The position numbers and the translations under genes are program-made. A stretch of DNA of 64,000 nt from JAGWRA01 sp963711505. Its GTDB lineage: Bacteria > Acidobacteriota > Vicinamibacteria > Vicinamibacterales > CAVVIG01. Positions 1 to 9,465 of the stretch are shown piece by piece. Every line of letters begins with the position of its first letter. Within the stretch, counting starts at the first letter, position 1. The stretch lies in assembly GCA_963711505.1 (NCBI GenBank), contig CAVQEJ010000001.1, forward strand, positions 682,001 through 746,000, in the 5' to 3' direction. The notes beneath the pieces are model-generated. The model was not told the origin of the DNA, did not search any database, and saw only the letters and a list, made by a program, of their open reading frames with translations.

Positions 1-2128
1 TCTGGCTGGCGACGGTCCACAGGTCCTCCCGGTTGTAGAACACCTCGGGGTCGGTCATGTGGTACAGGCCGTAGGCGGCCGCCTGCACTTCCAGCAGCAG
101 CTCGGGGTAGCGCACGTGGCGTCGCAGCCCCGTGGGCATGTCACTCGCCGGCTTGAACAGGCCGGGGAAGATCCGCGAGTAGGCCTCGACGATCGGGTCC
201 TGCGGCTCGAAGACGTAGAAGTTGACGGTGCCGTTGTAGGCGTCGACCGTCACCTTCACGCTGTTGCGCATGTAGTTGATCGCCTGCGAGCCGAGCTGGT
301 ACTCCTGCGCGTACGGATACATGTCGGACGTCGTGAAGGCGTCGATGATCCAGTACAGCCGGCCGTCGGGCGCGACGACGATGTAGGGGTCGGGATCGTA
401 GGTGAGGAACGGCGCGATCGTCCGGACGCGCTGCATGATGTTGCGGCGCATCAGCAGGCGGCTGTCCGAGGTGATGTCGTCGCTGAACGGCAGCTTGGTC
501 AGGTCGCCGCGATCGACGGCGATGAAGAGGCGGCGGAAGAAGTCGCCGATCGGAACACCGCCGGTGCCCGCGTAGGTCGTGTAGCTGTTGCTCTGGCCCT
601 GCGGGTAGTTGAACTCCCGCTGGTGCGTGCGGACGTAGACGTCGGTGTTCGTCAGCTCCCCGTAGTAGATCTCCGGCCGCGTGACCTTGATCGACGGCAT
701 GGTGCTCTCGACCGGCATGTTGCTCAGGATGAGATCGGGCATGCCTTCCGACGTGAAGCCGTTCACCGAGTTCATCGTCACGCCGTAGCCGTGCGTGTAG
801 ATCAGCTTGTTGTTGATCCAGTTCTGGCTGCCGGGCAGCTTGTTCAGGTTCAGCTCGCGCGCCGCCAGCATCATCTCGCGCTCGTGCCCGTCGATCGTGT
901 AGCGATCGATGTCGAGCTCGGGGAAGTCGTAGTACGTGCGGATCTCCTGGATCTGCCGCAGCGTGTCGCGCAGCGCCTGCCAGTCCCACAGTCGGACGTT
1001 GTCGAGCGTTTCCTGATTGTGGGAGATGTCGACGGCCGCCGTGCCGGTGTCAGCCGGAAACGAGTGCAGCACGATGCGGTCGAGGCCGAGCGCCTCGCGC
1101 GTCTCCTTGATGTTGTTGGCGATGTACGGCTTCTCGCGCACCAGCTCGTTGGGCTTCACGATGAAGTTGCTGACGTAGCCCGCCGTCAGCGCCGTCCCCG
1201 CGTAGACCAGCACGGCCGGCACCGCGGCCACGATGATCCAGCGCAGGCGGCCCCGGCCCACGGCGTTGGCCAGCGCCACCAGGCCGCCGGCGGCCAGCGC
1301 AATCGCCACGATGAGCAGGCCGGGGATCTGGATGTGCGCGTCGGTGTAGTTCACGCCCGAGAAGATCGCGTGCGTGTCGTAGAGCAGTTCGAACCGCGAC
1401 AGGTACACCCGGCCGGCCATCACGAGCAGCATGGCGCCGAAGGCGGCCGACACGCCGCGCCACGACGCGCCGGACGCCAGGAGGCGGCGGCCGCGGCCCT
1501 GCAGCGACGGTCCGTGCGTGATGATGGCGTAGAACACGGCTGCCGCCAGGACGAGCAGCGCCAGCACGTTCAGCCAGCCGATGATGATCTGCCAGGCCGG
1601 CAGCGTGAACAGGAAGAAGCCGACCGGCCGGCCGAAGATCGGATCGGCCGCGCCGTGTCCCGGGCCGCCGTACCAGTAGAGGGCGAAGGTCGGCCACTCG
1701 GTCATCAGCCCGGCGCCGGCGATGAGGCCGGCCACGGCCGCGATGACCAGCGTCGCCAGCTTCAGGACCGGCTCGACGGGGAACGTCAGCGGCTGGCCGT
1801 TGATGAGGATCGTGTTCGTCGACGACAGGTGGCCGAGATCGCGCGGCCGCAGCGCGGTGAAGGCCGTGTACAGGACGACGAACGTGACGGCTGCGAAGCC
1901 CAGGAAGACCCCGGCTCGCAGGTCGAGCGCCTTCCAGAACACCTGCACGTAGCCCAGCGACGAAAACCAGAGCGAATCGACATACAATGAAATCGACGTG
2001 CCGCTGGTCAGGAAGATGACGAGCAGGATCAGGAGGGCGAAGAGCAGGCCGCGGTGAGAGCGCTGCCGCCGTTGCGGCGGCCACTCAATTGGCGGGCGCT
2101 CGTCGCCGGGCTCGAAGCGGTCCGGCAT
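1..2128 (-). CDS. UPF0182 (COG1615) family membrane protein, 3' end outside window
   Basis: An open minus-strand frame runs from an ATG at 2128 to the left edge without a stop, giving about 709 residues of a family usually nearer 900-1000, so the C-terminus is missing. The protein begins MPDRFEPGDE, has a first membrane segment at about residues 25-45 (LLFALLILLVIFLTSG) and further hydrophobic segments to about residue 310. A long soluble domain follows, with the stretches YVSNFIVKPNE, DNVRLWDW and TYYDFPELDIDRY that I associate with UPF0182. The family's function is unknown. The gene diverges from the one at 2372 across a 243-base gap. The opposite strand is also open for about 640 codons, but that translation is Arg/Val-rich low-complexity sequence. 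Confidence 0.85.
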   Translation of the reverse strand, partial: MPDRFEPGDERPPIEWPPQRRQRSHRGLLFALLILLVIFLTSGTSISLYVDSLWFSSLGYVQVFWKALDLRAGVFLGFAAVTFVVLYTAFTALRPRDLGHLSSTNTILINGQPLTFPVEPVLKLATLVIAAVAGLIAGAGLMTEWPTFALYWYGGPGHGAADPIFGRPVGFFLFTLPAWQIIIGWLNVLALLVLAAAVFYAIITHGPSLQGRGRRLLASGASWRGVSAAFGAMLLVMAGRVYLSRFELLYDTHAIFSGVNYTDAHIQIPGLLIVAIALAAGGLVALANAVGRGRLRWIIVAAVPAVLVYAGTALTAGYVSNFIVKPNELVREKPYIANNIKETREALGLDRIVLHSFPADTGTAAVDISHNQETLDNVRLWDWQALRDTLRQIQEIRTYYDFPELDIDRYTIDGHEREMMLAARELNLNKLPGSQNWINNKLIYTHGYGVTMNSVNGFTSEGMPDLILSNMPVESTMPSIKVTRPEIYYGELTNTDVYVRTHQREFNYPQGQSNSYTTYAGTGGVPIGDFFRRLFIAVDRGDLTKLPFSDDITSDSRLLMRRNIMQRVRTIAPFLTYDPDPYIVVAPDGRLYWIIDAFTTSDMYPYAQEYQLGSQAINYMRNSVKVTVDAYNGTVNFYVFEPQDPIVEAYSRIFPGLFKPASDMPTGLRRHVRYPELLLEVQAAAYGLYHMTDPEVFYNREDLWTVASQ

Positions 2129-2371
2129 GAAGCGGTCCTTTCGTCCCGGGCGCGGTCCGCGTTGCGCGGATGGCCCGGAAGCATCTCAGAGTTCTATCAT
2201 GAGCGGTCGCCGAAGGCCACTCAGCCGCCCCGACCGGGAGCGGCACCGAGGCGCCGGCTGAGCTGGTCGGGCCGGCGCGGGCCGGGGGTCCGCCAGCGGC
2301 CGGGACGGAGTAAGATGACGGCGCGGGTAGGAGCCCGCCGACGAACGATTGAACGAAGGAGTAGCGATTCC

Positions 2372-2842
2372 ATGAAGGTGGGGCAGGCGATTCGTGACGG
2401 CCTGATGGGCAGCCTGGTGGTGCTGGCGGTGCTGGCGGTGGGGGGGCTGATGAACACCCTCCGGAGCGGCCAGATGCCGGTCGAATGGCAGGTGGCGTAC
2501 GTGCTCGATCACCTCGGCACGTACCTGACGATGCTGGCGATCTTCTTCATTGCGTACGGACTCGTGAGCCTCTGGTACGCCGCAGGCTTCGAGAAGATCG
2601 TCCGCGACTCGGGTCCGGCCTGGGGCATGCTGTTCGCGTTGCCGCACGCCGTGTTCTTCGGCTTCATCATGGGGTTCCTGCCGGCATTCGGTCTCTGGCC
2701 GGCCCTGACGAGCCCCGGCCCCGGCATTATCTTCATGGGCGCGTTCTTCTCCGGCCCGTTCATCTGGCTGTTCGCGCACCTCGGCTACGGCATCATGATG
2801 GGCCTGCTCTACAAGCCGACCGCGACGCCGCGCCTCGGCTGA
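2372..2842 (+). CDS. Small four-helix membrane protein, function unknown
   Basis: This encodes 156 residues. The ATG at 2372 is chosen because GAAGGAG lies at 2355-2361 and because the protein becomes plausible only from here; upstream in-frame sequence is Arg/Pro-rich. Hydrophobic segments lie at about residues 12-30, 49-72, 86-108 and 117-145. A conserved-looking GFxxGxLPAFG stretch and a GxxFSGPFIWLFAHLGYG stretch suggest tightly packed helices. I do not recognise the family. It diverges from the UPF0182 gene and precedes the permease at 3100 by 257 bases, so it is probably a separate unit and not obviously connected with the biosynthetic cluster. Confidence 0.7.
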   Translation: MKVGQAIRDGLMGSLVVLAVLAVGGLMNTLRSGQMPVEWQVAYVLDHLGTYLTMLAIFFIAYGLVSLWYAAGFEKIVRDSGPAWGMLFALPHAVFFGFIMGFLPAFGLWPALTSPGPGIIFMGAFFSGPFIWLFAHLGYGIMMGLLYKPTATPRLG

Positions 2843-2894
2843 GCGCCGCCCGCAGGGCACCCTTCGACGGGGGACGGGGCCCGGACCCGTCCCC

Positions 2895-2930
2895 GTCCAC
2901 CCTGTCCACACTGTCCACCACCTGTCGCAC
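2895..2930. repeat. Short period-9 GTCCAC repeat
   Basis: GTCCAC occurs at 2895, 2904 and 2913, followed by the degenerate GTCGCAC at 2924. It lies in the gap between the membrane protein and the permease. It is too short for a CRISPR array and may be slippage-generated. Confidence 0.35.
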
Positions 2931-3099
2931 ACCGTCCAGAGGCCTGTGACGGTCTGTCAGCCTCCCCGGACGCCTCTTTCCCGCCGTGCACTCCCGGCCG
3001 ACACGAACCCCGGCCGCGCTTCTCTCGTCCTATCTGGCAGCACACGGACGGCCCCGGCGCCAGGGGTGTCGCTCCGGCGCCTTTCGAAGGGAGAGGACC

Positions 3100-5570
3100 A
3101 TGGGAACGCTGTGGCAGGACCTGCGGTACGCCTTTCGGACGTTCCGGCGGCAACCGGGGTTCGTGGCCGTCGCGGTGTTGTCGCTGGCGCTGGGGATCGG
3201 CGCGAACACGGCGATCTTCAGCCTCCTGAACTCGGTCTTCTTCCATCCGCTGCCGGTGCAGAACGTCTCGCGGCTCGTCGACCTCTACACGACGGACGCC
3301 CGCAACCCCGGCTTCCTGCCGACCTCCCGCCTGAACTTCGATGACTACCGCGACCAGGTGAGCGCCTTCGCCGAGGCGGCCGTGTACCAGTTCGTCCCGA
3401 TCAACCTCGGGGCCGAACGTGACGCGAAGCCGGAAGTGGTGCTGGGGCAGATCGTCTCGGGCAACTACTTCTCGATGCTGGGGGTCAGGCCGGCGCTCGG
3501 ACGCGCGTTCCGCCCCGATGAGGATCAGGTGCCCGACCGCAACCCGGTCGTGGTGCTCGGCGACGCGCTGTGGCGCACGCGCTTCGGGGCCGACCGGGGC
3601 ATTGTCGGCCGGACGATTCAGCTGAACGGCCTGACGTTCACGGTCATCGGCGTGGCGCCGACGGGCGTTCATGGGGACCGACATCGGTGTCCGCGTGGCG
3701 CTGTGGGTGCCGATGATGATGCACCGTCACGTGATGCCGCTCGACGCGGACACGTTCGACTCGCGCCGGGCGCTGATGTTCAACGTGATCGCCCGGCTGA
3801 CGCCGGGCGCGACCGTCGCGCAGGCCGGGAGCCAGGTGCAGGCGGTGGGGCAGCGGCTCGCGCAGAGCTATCCGACCGAGAACAAGGGGCGTGGTGGCCG
3901 CGTGGTGCCGCTGGCCGAGGCGTCGGTCAACCCGAACATCCGCGGCGTCTTCAAGCTGGCCGGCATCATCATCATGACGGTCGTCGGGCTCGTGCTGCTC
4001 ATCGCCTGCGCGAACGTGGCGAACCTGCTGCTCGCGCGGGCGAGCGCGCGCCGCCGTGAGATCGCCGTCCGTGTGTCGCTCGGTGCGAGCCGCTGGCGCC
4101 TGGGCCGCCAGCTCGTGACCGAGAGCCTGTTGCTCGCGTTGATTGCCGGCGGCCTCGGCCTGGTGCTCGGGCTCTGGGCCCGCCAACTGCTGCTCGGGCT
4201 GACGCCGGCGGGTGCCGGGCCGTTCGTCGTCGATCTCGGCAGCGGCTTCGACGTACGCGTGCTGCTCTTCACGCTCGGCGTCGCCATCGCCACCGGCGTG
4301 CTGTTCGGCCTGGCGCCGGCCGTGCAGGCGACGCGGCCCAACCTGGTCGTCGATCTCAAGGACCGCTCCAGCCAGGTCAGCGACATGCGCGGACGGTTCA
4401 GCCTCCGCAAGACGCTGGTCGTCGTGCAGGTGGCGCTGTCGTTCGTCGCGCTCGTCGGATCGGGCCTGTTCCTGCGGAGCCTGCACAACGCGCAGCAGAT
4501 CGATCCCGGCTTCCGCACCGGCAACCTCGCGCTGATGTCGTTCAACATCGACGCGCAGGGCTACAGCCGGGCGCGCGGCGAGGCCTTCTACCGGCAGGTG
4601 CTCGATCGCATGGGGACGCTGCCGGGCGTCCGCAAGGCGAGTCTGTCGACGCTGCTGCCGCTGTCGGGCGGCGGATTCATGCGCAGCGTGTTCATCGAGG
4701 GGCAGGATGCGCCGTCGACCGGCAACAACGGCGTGCTGGTGATGACCAACACCGTCACCCCGGCCTACTTCGAGACGATGGCCATTCCGCTGCGGACCGG
4801 ACGGGGCTTCGCGCCGACCGACATCGAGGGTGGGCCGCGCGTGGCGATCATCAACGAGACGATGGCGAAGAAGTTCTGGCCGCAGGGCGACGCGATCGGG
4901 CACCGGTTCCGGTTCTTCGGGCAGGACGATCCGCTGGAGATCGTCGGCGTCGTCGCCGACAGCAAGTTCGGTACGCTCGGCGAGGCGCCCGTGTCGTGCG
5001 CCTACACGCCGATGAGCCAGGCGTACGCCGGACAGGTGTCGCTCGAGGTCTGGACGGCCGGGGATCCGTCGGCCGCGCTCGGCACCCTCCGGTCGGTCGT
5101 GCAGGGCATGGATCCGAACCTGCCGCTCACCGGCGTCACGACCATGAGCCAGGTGCTCGATCAGTCGCTCGCCGTGGCGCGGATGGGAGCCATCACGCTC
5201 GGGGCATTCGGCCTGCTGGCCCTCGTGCTCGCCGCCATCGGCCTCTACGGCGTGATGGCCTACCTCGTCACGCAGCGGACGCAGGAGATCGGCGTGCGGA
5301 TGGCGCTCGGCGCCAGCGCGGGCGACGTCCGCCGGATGGTGGTGCGGCAGGGCATGACCCTGGCCGTCACCGGCATCGTCGTCGGCGTGCTGGCCGGCCT
5401 GGCGCTCGGTCGCGCCGCCTCCGGCCTGCTGTACAACGTCGGCGCGGTCGACCCGGTGACCTTCGTCGTCATTCCGTTGATGCTCGGCGTGGTCGCGCTG
5501 GTGGCGACCCTGGTGCCGGCGCACCGCGCCACGCGGATCGATCCCCTGCTGGCGCTGCGGTACCGAATAG
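3100..5570 (+). CDS. ADOP-type MacB/FtsX permease, two frame breaks
   Basis: This is an ABC permease of the acidobacterial duplicated orphan permease class, with no ATPase gene beside it. ATG 3100 follows GAAGGGAGAGG. The start MGTLWQDLRYAFRTFRRQPG and the first helix (VAVLSLALGIGANTAIFSLLN) are typical. A MacB-like periplasmic domain, an FtsX domain (LLIACANVANLLLARASARR) and a second copy (LYGVMAYLVTQRTQEIGVRMALGAS) follow. The frame changes near 3667, where GVAPTG must join MGTDIGVR; one extra base explains it. At the end, CGG TAC C GAA TAG reads as the usual ALRYE-stop if the C at 5564 is removed; otherwise the frame runs on to 5743 through unrelated residues. Such permeases generally export peptides, lipids or drugs; the substrate here is unknown. 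Confidence 0.85.
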
Positions 5571-6129
5571 CCGGGCTGATTCCCGACCGCTGCACGGGGC
5601 TGGCGCGAGCCGGCCCCGCCACCCGAGCGCACCGGCCGGGTGTGTCCGTGCCTGGTCTCCCTGCCCCGAGTCGGTCGCCGCCCGCCATACCCGGAAGCCC
5701 TGCCCTGTGCCCCCCGTGCTCGACGCGTGCCGGCGCCCCCTGAACCCGACCGCGATCTGACGATTCTGTACGTGCCCAAAGCCGGCCGGAATCAGGGCCG
5801 GTGGCCACCGGTTCCGCCGAGGCATGTTGTGTTTGACACCCGGATCCACGCTCATTACCATCGGGGAATTCCCAGCGGCCGCCCGCCTGCCGGTCCGTGC
5901 TGAACCTCCGACGCCTTCGGTCCGGCGGAGGAACCGGCATCGGCCGTCCGGCCCGACCTCGCGTCCGGTGCAGGCATGGTCCATCCAGCCTCGAATTCAT
6001 CACCTGCCGACGGTGTCGGGACCGTGGCTTCATCCCGTGGCATTCCTTTGCCAGGCCGTTCCAGCCGGGCGTTCCGGCCGGGTTCACGAGGTCTCGCCCC
6101 CGTCTTTTGAGATTCCCACGGGTGCCACT
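5571..6129. other. Non-coding gap upstream of the ParA-led gene group
   Basis: About 560 bases lie between the permease and the ParA-like gene. Open frames here give Arg/Pro-rich translations without a credible start. The gap holds the promoter candidate at 5834-5862. Downstream of it, an imperfect hairpin (CCTCCG at 5905 pairing with CGGAGG near 5926) contains a TTCG loop. The implied leader of about 260 bases contains no RNA element that I recognise. Confidence 0.5.
5834..5862 (+). promoter_or_regulatory. Sigma70-like promoter for the ParA-led group
   Basis: A perfect TTGACA (5834-5839) is followed, after 17 bases, by TACCAT (5857-5862), a 4/6 match to TATAAT. It faces the ParA-like gene, with a predicted start of transcription near 5869. 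This is the best promoter match I found in the window. Confidence 0.5.
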
Positions 6130-6951
6130 ATGATGAGCCCTGCGATGCGCAAGATTGCCGTGGTCAACATGAAGGGAGGCGTCGGCAAGACGACGACGGC
6201 TCTCCATGTGGCGGCCGGGCTGGCCGGGCGGGGGCGGCGCGTGCTGCTCGTCGACGCCGATCCGCAGGGGAACGTGGGGCACGCGCTGGGGGTGCACCCC
6301 CAGCGGACGCTGAAGGATCTGCTGCTGGGGCAGGCGACGGCTGATGCCGTGACCGTCCGCGACGTGCGACCCGGGCTGGACGTGATCGCGTCGACGCCGG
6401 CGGCCTTCTCGCTCGAGGTGCAGCTGGCCGGGGCGGTGCAGCGCGAGACACTGCTGGCGCGCAAGCTGCGCGCGCTCGACGGTTACGATGCGGTGGTCGT
6501 CGACAGCTCACCGGCGATGAACCTGTTGACTTATAATGCCCTTCTCTACGCCGAGGAGGCGATCGTGCCCGTGGGCATGGACTGGCTGGCGATCGTCGGT
6601 GCCCGGCAGACCCTCGACGGCCTTCGCGAGATTCGCGAGCTCTGGCCCGACCACGGCCTGTGCATCACGGCCGTGCTTCCCACCGCAGTGCACACCGGCA
6701 CCAATGCGGCACGCGCCGCGTTCGAGGCGATCGAGCGCGATCCGGAGATGGGCGGGCAGCTCTGGCGTCCCGGCATCCGGCAGTGCATCGACCTGCGGTA
6801 CGCGCTGGCGGCGCACCAGACGATCTGGGAGTACGCGCCGGCCAGCCGGGCGGCGGAAGACTATGCGGCGTTCGTCGAATTCGTGGCCGGCCACCCACGT
6901 GGGCAGGAGATGATCGATGGCGAAGTCCAGAAAGCGCAAGCCGTCCTTTGA
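6130..6951 (+). CDS. ParA/Soj-family ATPase
   Basis: This is a 273-residue P-loop ATPase of the ParA/MinD class. It has the deviant Walker A motif KGGVGKTTTALHVA near residue 16, VDADPQGN near residue 44 and the Walker B region VVVDSSPAMNLLTYNAL near residue 125. The family positions plasmids, chromosomes or protein complexes by ATP-dependent binding to DNA or membrane. Starts at ATG 6130, ATG 6133 or ATG 6145 are all possible. No ParB partner is visible. The gene overlaps the next by 35 bases, which suggests coupled translation. Because a peptide exporter and a prohibitin follow on the same strand, it may position a membrane or biosynthetic assembly rather than DNA; this is inference. Confidence 0.85.
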   Translation: MMSPAMRKIAVVNMKGGVGKTTTALHVAAGLAGRGRRVLLVDADPQGNVGHALGVHPQRTLKDLLLGQATADAVTVRDVRPGLDVIASTPAAFSLEVQLAGAVQRETLLARKLRALDGYDAVVVDSSPAMNLLTYNALLYAEEAIVPVGMDWLAIVGARQTLDGLREIRELWPDHGLCITAVLPTAVHTGTNAARAAFEAIERDPEMGGQLWRPGIRQCIDLRYALAAHQTIWEYAPASRAAEDYAAFVEFVAGHPRGQEMIDGEVQKAQAVL

Positions 6952-7240
6952 TCCGGCCCCGCCGGCCGGGGACAGTCAGACCGGGTGGGTCTATCGCTCG
7001 GATCAGACCGAGTCGCCCCGCCCGGCGTCGAAACGCCAGCGAACGGGTTCGAAGGGGGGCGGCCACCGTCCGCCTGCCGCCGGGCCGGCGGTCGTCCCGG
7101 CCGAGGTTCTGGCCGCGGTCGAGGTCGCGGCCCCGGCGCGCGGCGCGCTGGAGACCGGCGTCGACTGGCTGTCGCAGCCGTTTGCGTTCGCGCTGGTGGC
7201 GGTGCTCGTGCCCCTGAGTTTGTTCAAGGGTCGCGTCTAG
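6917..7240 (+). CDS. Small basic protein with C-terminal membrane helix
   Basis: This encodes 107 residues from ATG 6917, inside the end of the ParA-like gene. The N-terminus is Lys/Arg/Pro-rich (MAKSRKRKPS) and probably disordered. A single hydrophobic segment (FAFALVAVLVPLSLF) ends the protein, so it would be tail-anchored with a basic cytoplasmic part. I do not recognise a family. The 35-base overlap suggests it is made together with the ATPase and could be its membrane partner, but nothing in the sequence proves that. Confidence 0.55.
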   Translation: MAKSRKRKPSFDPAPPAGDSQTGWVYRSDQTESPRPASKRQRTGSKGGGHRPPAAGPAVVPAEVLAAVEVAAPARGALETGVDWLSQPFAFALVAVLVPLSLFKGRV

Positions 7241-7290
7241 CCGGCACGCCGGCCGGCGCGACGGCAGCGGAGGCGAGGAGGACAGGATTC

Positions 7291-7740
7291 GTGCAAACGA
7301 GACGATGGAGTGTGGCAGCCGGCGTGCTGGTCGTCTGTGCGGCCGTCCTGGCGGGCGGATGTCGCCGGCAGACGATCTGGTCGGGTATCCAGGCGCAGCC
7401 GTCGAACGGCACGCTGAAGCTGGCGGCGCAGGAACCGCTGTGCGGCTGCACGACGGTGGCGAACCGGAGCAAGGAAGAGCTCCGGCTGCGCGCGGAGTTC
7501 CGGGGCTCGACCATCGGCTCGGCCACGCTGAAGCCCGGGCAGCGGCTGCGATTCCGCTTCGACTGGGCGGGGCCGGAGAACGACGACGTGTACGTGCTCG
7601 AGGGGATGGATGCCGACGGGCGGCCCGTGGATCTGACCCAGGTGCTGCGGGTGGAAGAGAAGCCGCGGTGGCAGGACTGCGCCGACACCGGCTGCACGTA
7701 CGGCACGCTCCTGATGAATCTCGGAGAGACCAGCCGGTGA
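7291..7740 (+). CDS. Cys-rich lipoprotein, function unknown
   Basis: This encodes 149 residues from GTG 7291, preceded by GAGGAGGA at 7275-7282. A lipoprotein signal ends in the lipobox LAGGC, with the lipidated Cys at residue 24. The mature part has further cysteines in CGCTTV and in DCADTGC, which could form disulfides or bind metal. Charged beta-rich sequence (LRLRAEFRGS, RFRFDWAGPENDD) suggests a small envelope domain. No family is recognised. It sits between the tail-anchored protein and the ABC exporter on the same strand. Confidence 0.65.
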   Translation: MQTRRWSVAAGVLVVCAAVLAGGCRRQTIWSGIQAQPSNGTLKLAAQEPLCGCTTVANRSKEELRLRAEFRGSTIGSATLKPGQRLRFRFDWAGPENDDVYVLEGMDADGRPVDLTQVLRVEEKPRWQDCADTGCTYGTLLMNLGETSR

Positions 7741-7795
7741 GCGCGCGGCGGGGACGTGCGGTCCGGCCTGGACTGCACGCGGTCGAGCGTTGTCG

Positions 7796-9448
7796 ATGCT
7801 GAACGAGACGCTGCTCGACAGCCTGCCCGTCGTCCGCCTGCTGCGGCGCGACTCCACCCGGTTCGGCGGCGAGTTGGCGGCGATCGTCACCGTCTCGGGG
7901 CTGGCGAGCGCGCTGCTGCTGGCGATCATCAACGCGGCGGCGGCGAACGCGTCGAACGCGGTGGCGAACGGCCGGCTGTTCTGGATGTTCGCGATGGTGA
8001 TCGCGGTGTTCATCATCACGCAGCGCCACATCCTGTTCACGTCGACGGTCGAGGTGGAGCGGCTGCTGCACGAGGTGCGGGTGCGGCTGTCGGGGCTGGT
8101 CCGGCAGTCCGAGCTGCTGCCGCTGGAGCGGATCGGGCGCTCGGAGATCTACGCGAGCGTGAACCGCGAGACGGTGGCGATCTCGCAGGCGGGCGCGACG
8201 ATCATCATCGCGTGCCAGTCGGCGGTGATGGTGCTGTTCAGCACGATGTACCTGGCGTGGCTGTCGCTGACGGCCTTCGTGCTGACGGCGCTGCTCACCT
8301 GGCTGGCGCTGCGGATCCACTTCCGGCGGTCGGCGGAGTACAACCGGCAGCTGCAGGAGGCGACCGAGCGCGAGGACGACTTCTTCGACACGCTGACGCA
8401 CCTGCTGGACGGGTTCAAGGAAGTGAAGATGAGCCGGGCGCGCGCCGACGATCTGTCGGGCCGGCTGACGGAGATCTCGGACGCGGTCGAGGATCTGAAG
8501 ACGCGGGCCGGCACCTCGTTCGCCGGCCACTACGTGTTCGCGCAGGTGGCGTTCTACATGCTCATCGCGAGTATCGTGTTCCTGCTGCCGCGCGTGAGCC
8601 TGACCTACTCGTCGGTGGTCATCAAGGCGACGGCGGCCGTGCTGTTCATCATCGGACCGCTGTCGAGCCTGGTCGGCGCCATTCCGATCTTCGCGCGGGC
8701 GAACGTGGCGGCGGAGAACATCGAGTCGCTCGAGCGCGAGCTGCTGGCGGCGGCGCCGGCCGAGCGCGAGGACGGCGGCGATCGGCCCGCCGGGCCGTTC
8801 GCGGCGATCACCCTGGACGACGTGTCCTTCCGTTACCGCGATCGGGAGGGGGCGGGCCTGTTCGCCGTCGGCCCGATGACGCTGACGATCCCCGCCGGCG
8901 AGCTGCTGTTCGTCATCGGCGGCAACGGCAGCGGCAAGTCGACGTTCCTCAAGGTGCTCACCGGGCTGTACCCGCCGCTGGTCGGCACGATCCGGCTCGA
9001 CCGGACGACCGTGACCGCCGCCGACGCCGTCTGGTACCGGAACCATTTCAGCGTCATCTTCTCGGACTACCACCTGTTCGATCGGCTGTACGGGCTGCGC
9101 GACGTCGATCCGTCGCGCGTGAACGAGCTGCTGCGGCAGATGCAGCTCGACACGAAGACCCGCTTCGAGAACGGGCGCTTCTCGACCCTGGAGCTGTCGA
9201 ACGGCCAGAAGAAGCGCCTCGCGCTGGTGGTCAGCATGCTGGAGGATCGCCCCATCATGGTCTTCGACGAAGTGGCGGCCGATCAGGATCCCCTGTTCCG
9301 GCGGCACTTCTACGAGGAGATCCTGCCGGGCTTCAAGCGGCAGGGGAAGACCGTGATTGCGGTGACGCACGACGACCGGTACTTCGGCATCGCCGATCGC
9401 GTGCTCAGGATGGATTACGGGCAGTTCGTGCCGTATACCGGCGCGTAG
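7796..9448 (+). CDS. Cyclic-peptide-export type ABC transporter (fused membrane and ATPase domains)
   Basis: This is a 550-residue half-transporter of the SyrD/PvdE kind, which exports non-ribosomal peptides or their precursors across the inner membrane. Membrane segments occupy about residues 1-300. The ATPase domain carries Walker A GGNGSGKST (near residue 378), the signature LSNGQKKRLAL (near 465) and Walker B IMVFDEVAADQDP (near 485); the signature reads LSNGQ instead of LSGGQ. ATG 7796 is preferred over the in-frame TTG at 7790. It ends 17 bases before the prohibitin gene. The family and the adjacent NRPS genes make export of the cluster's product the most economical role. Confidence 0.85.
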   Translation: MLNETLLDSLPVVRLLRRDSTRFGGELAAIVTVSGLASALLLAIINAAAANASNAVANGRLFWMFAMVIAVFIITQRHILFTSTVEVERLLHEVRVRLSGLVRQSELLPLERIGRSEIYASVNRETVAISQAGATIIIACQSAVMVLFSTMYLAWLSLTAFVLTALLTWLALRIHFRRSAEYNRQLQEATEREDDFFDTLTHLLDGFKEVKMSRARADDLSGRLTEISDAVEDLKTRAGTSFAGHYVFAQVAFYMLIASIVFLLPRVSLTYSSVVIKATAAVLFIIGPLSSLVGAIPIFARANVAAENIESLERELLAAAPAEREDGGDRPAGPFAAITLDDVSFRYRDREGAGLFAVGPMTLTIPAGELLFVIGGNGSGKSTFLKVLTGLYPPLVGTIRLDRTTVTAADAVWYRNHFSVIFSDYHLFDRLYGLRDVDPSRVNELLRQMQLDTKTRFENGRFSTLELSNGQKKRLALVVSMLEDRPIMVFDEVAADQDPLFRRHFYEEILPGFKRQGKTVIAVTHDDRYFGIADRVLRMDYGQFVPYTGA

Positions 9449-9465
9449 GATGAAGAGGACGGCTC

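Noticed and set aside
59..1990. A 643-codon plus-strand open frame at the left edge
   Set aside because: The minus strand holds a coherent UPF0182 protein; this frame is Arg/Val/Asp repeats without a recognisable fold.
2895..2930. CRISPR-like repeats
   Set aside because: Units are six to nine bases with no spacers.
5571..5743. C-terminal extension of the ADOP permease past ALRYR
   Set aside because: Removing one C at 5564 gives the family's usual ALRYE-stop, and the extension is Pro/Ala/Arg-rich non-family sequence.
5905..5932. Riboswitch or attenuator in the leader of the ParA-led group
   Set aside because: Only a short imperfect hairpin with a TTCG loop is visible; no known aptamer features or leader peptide.
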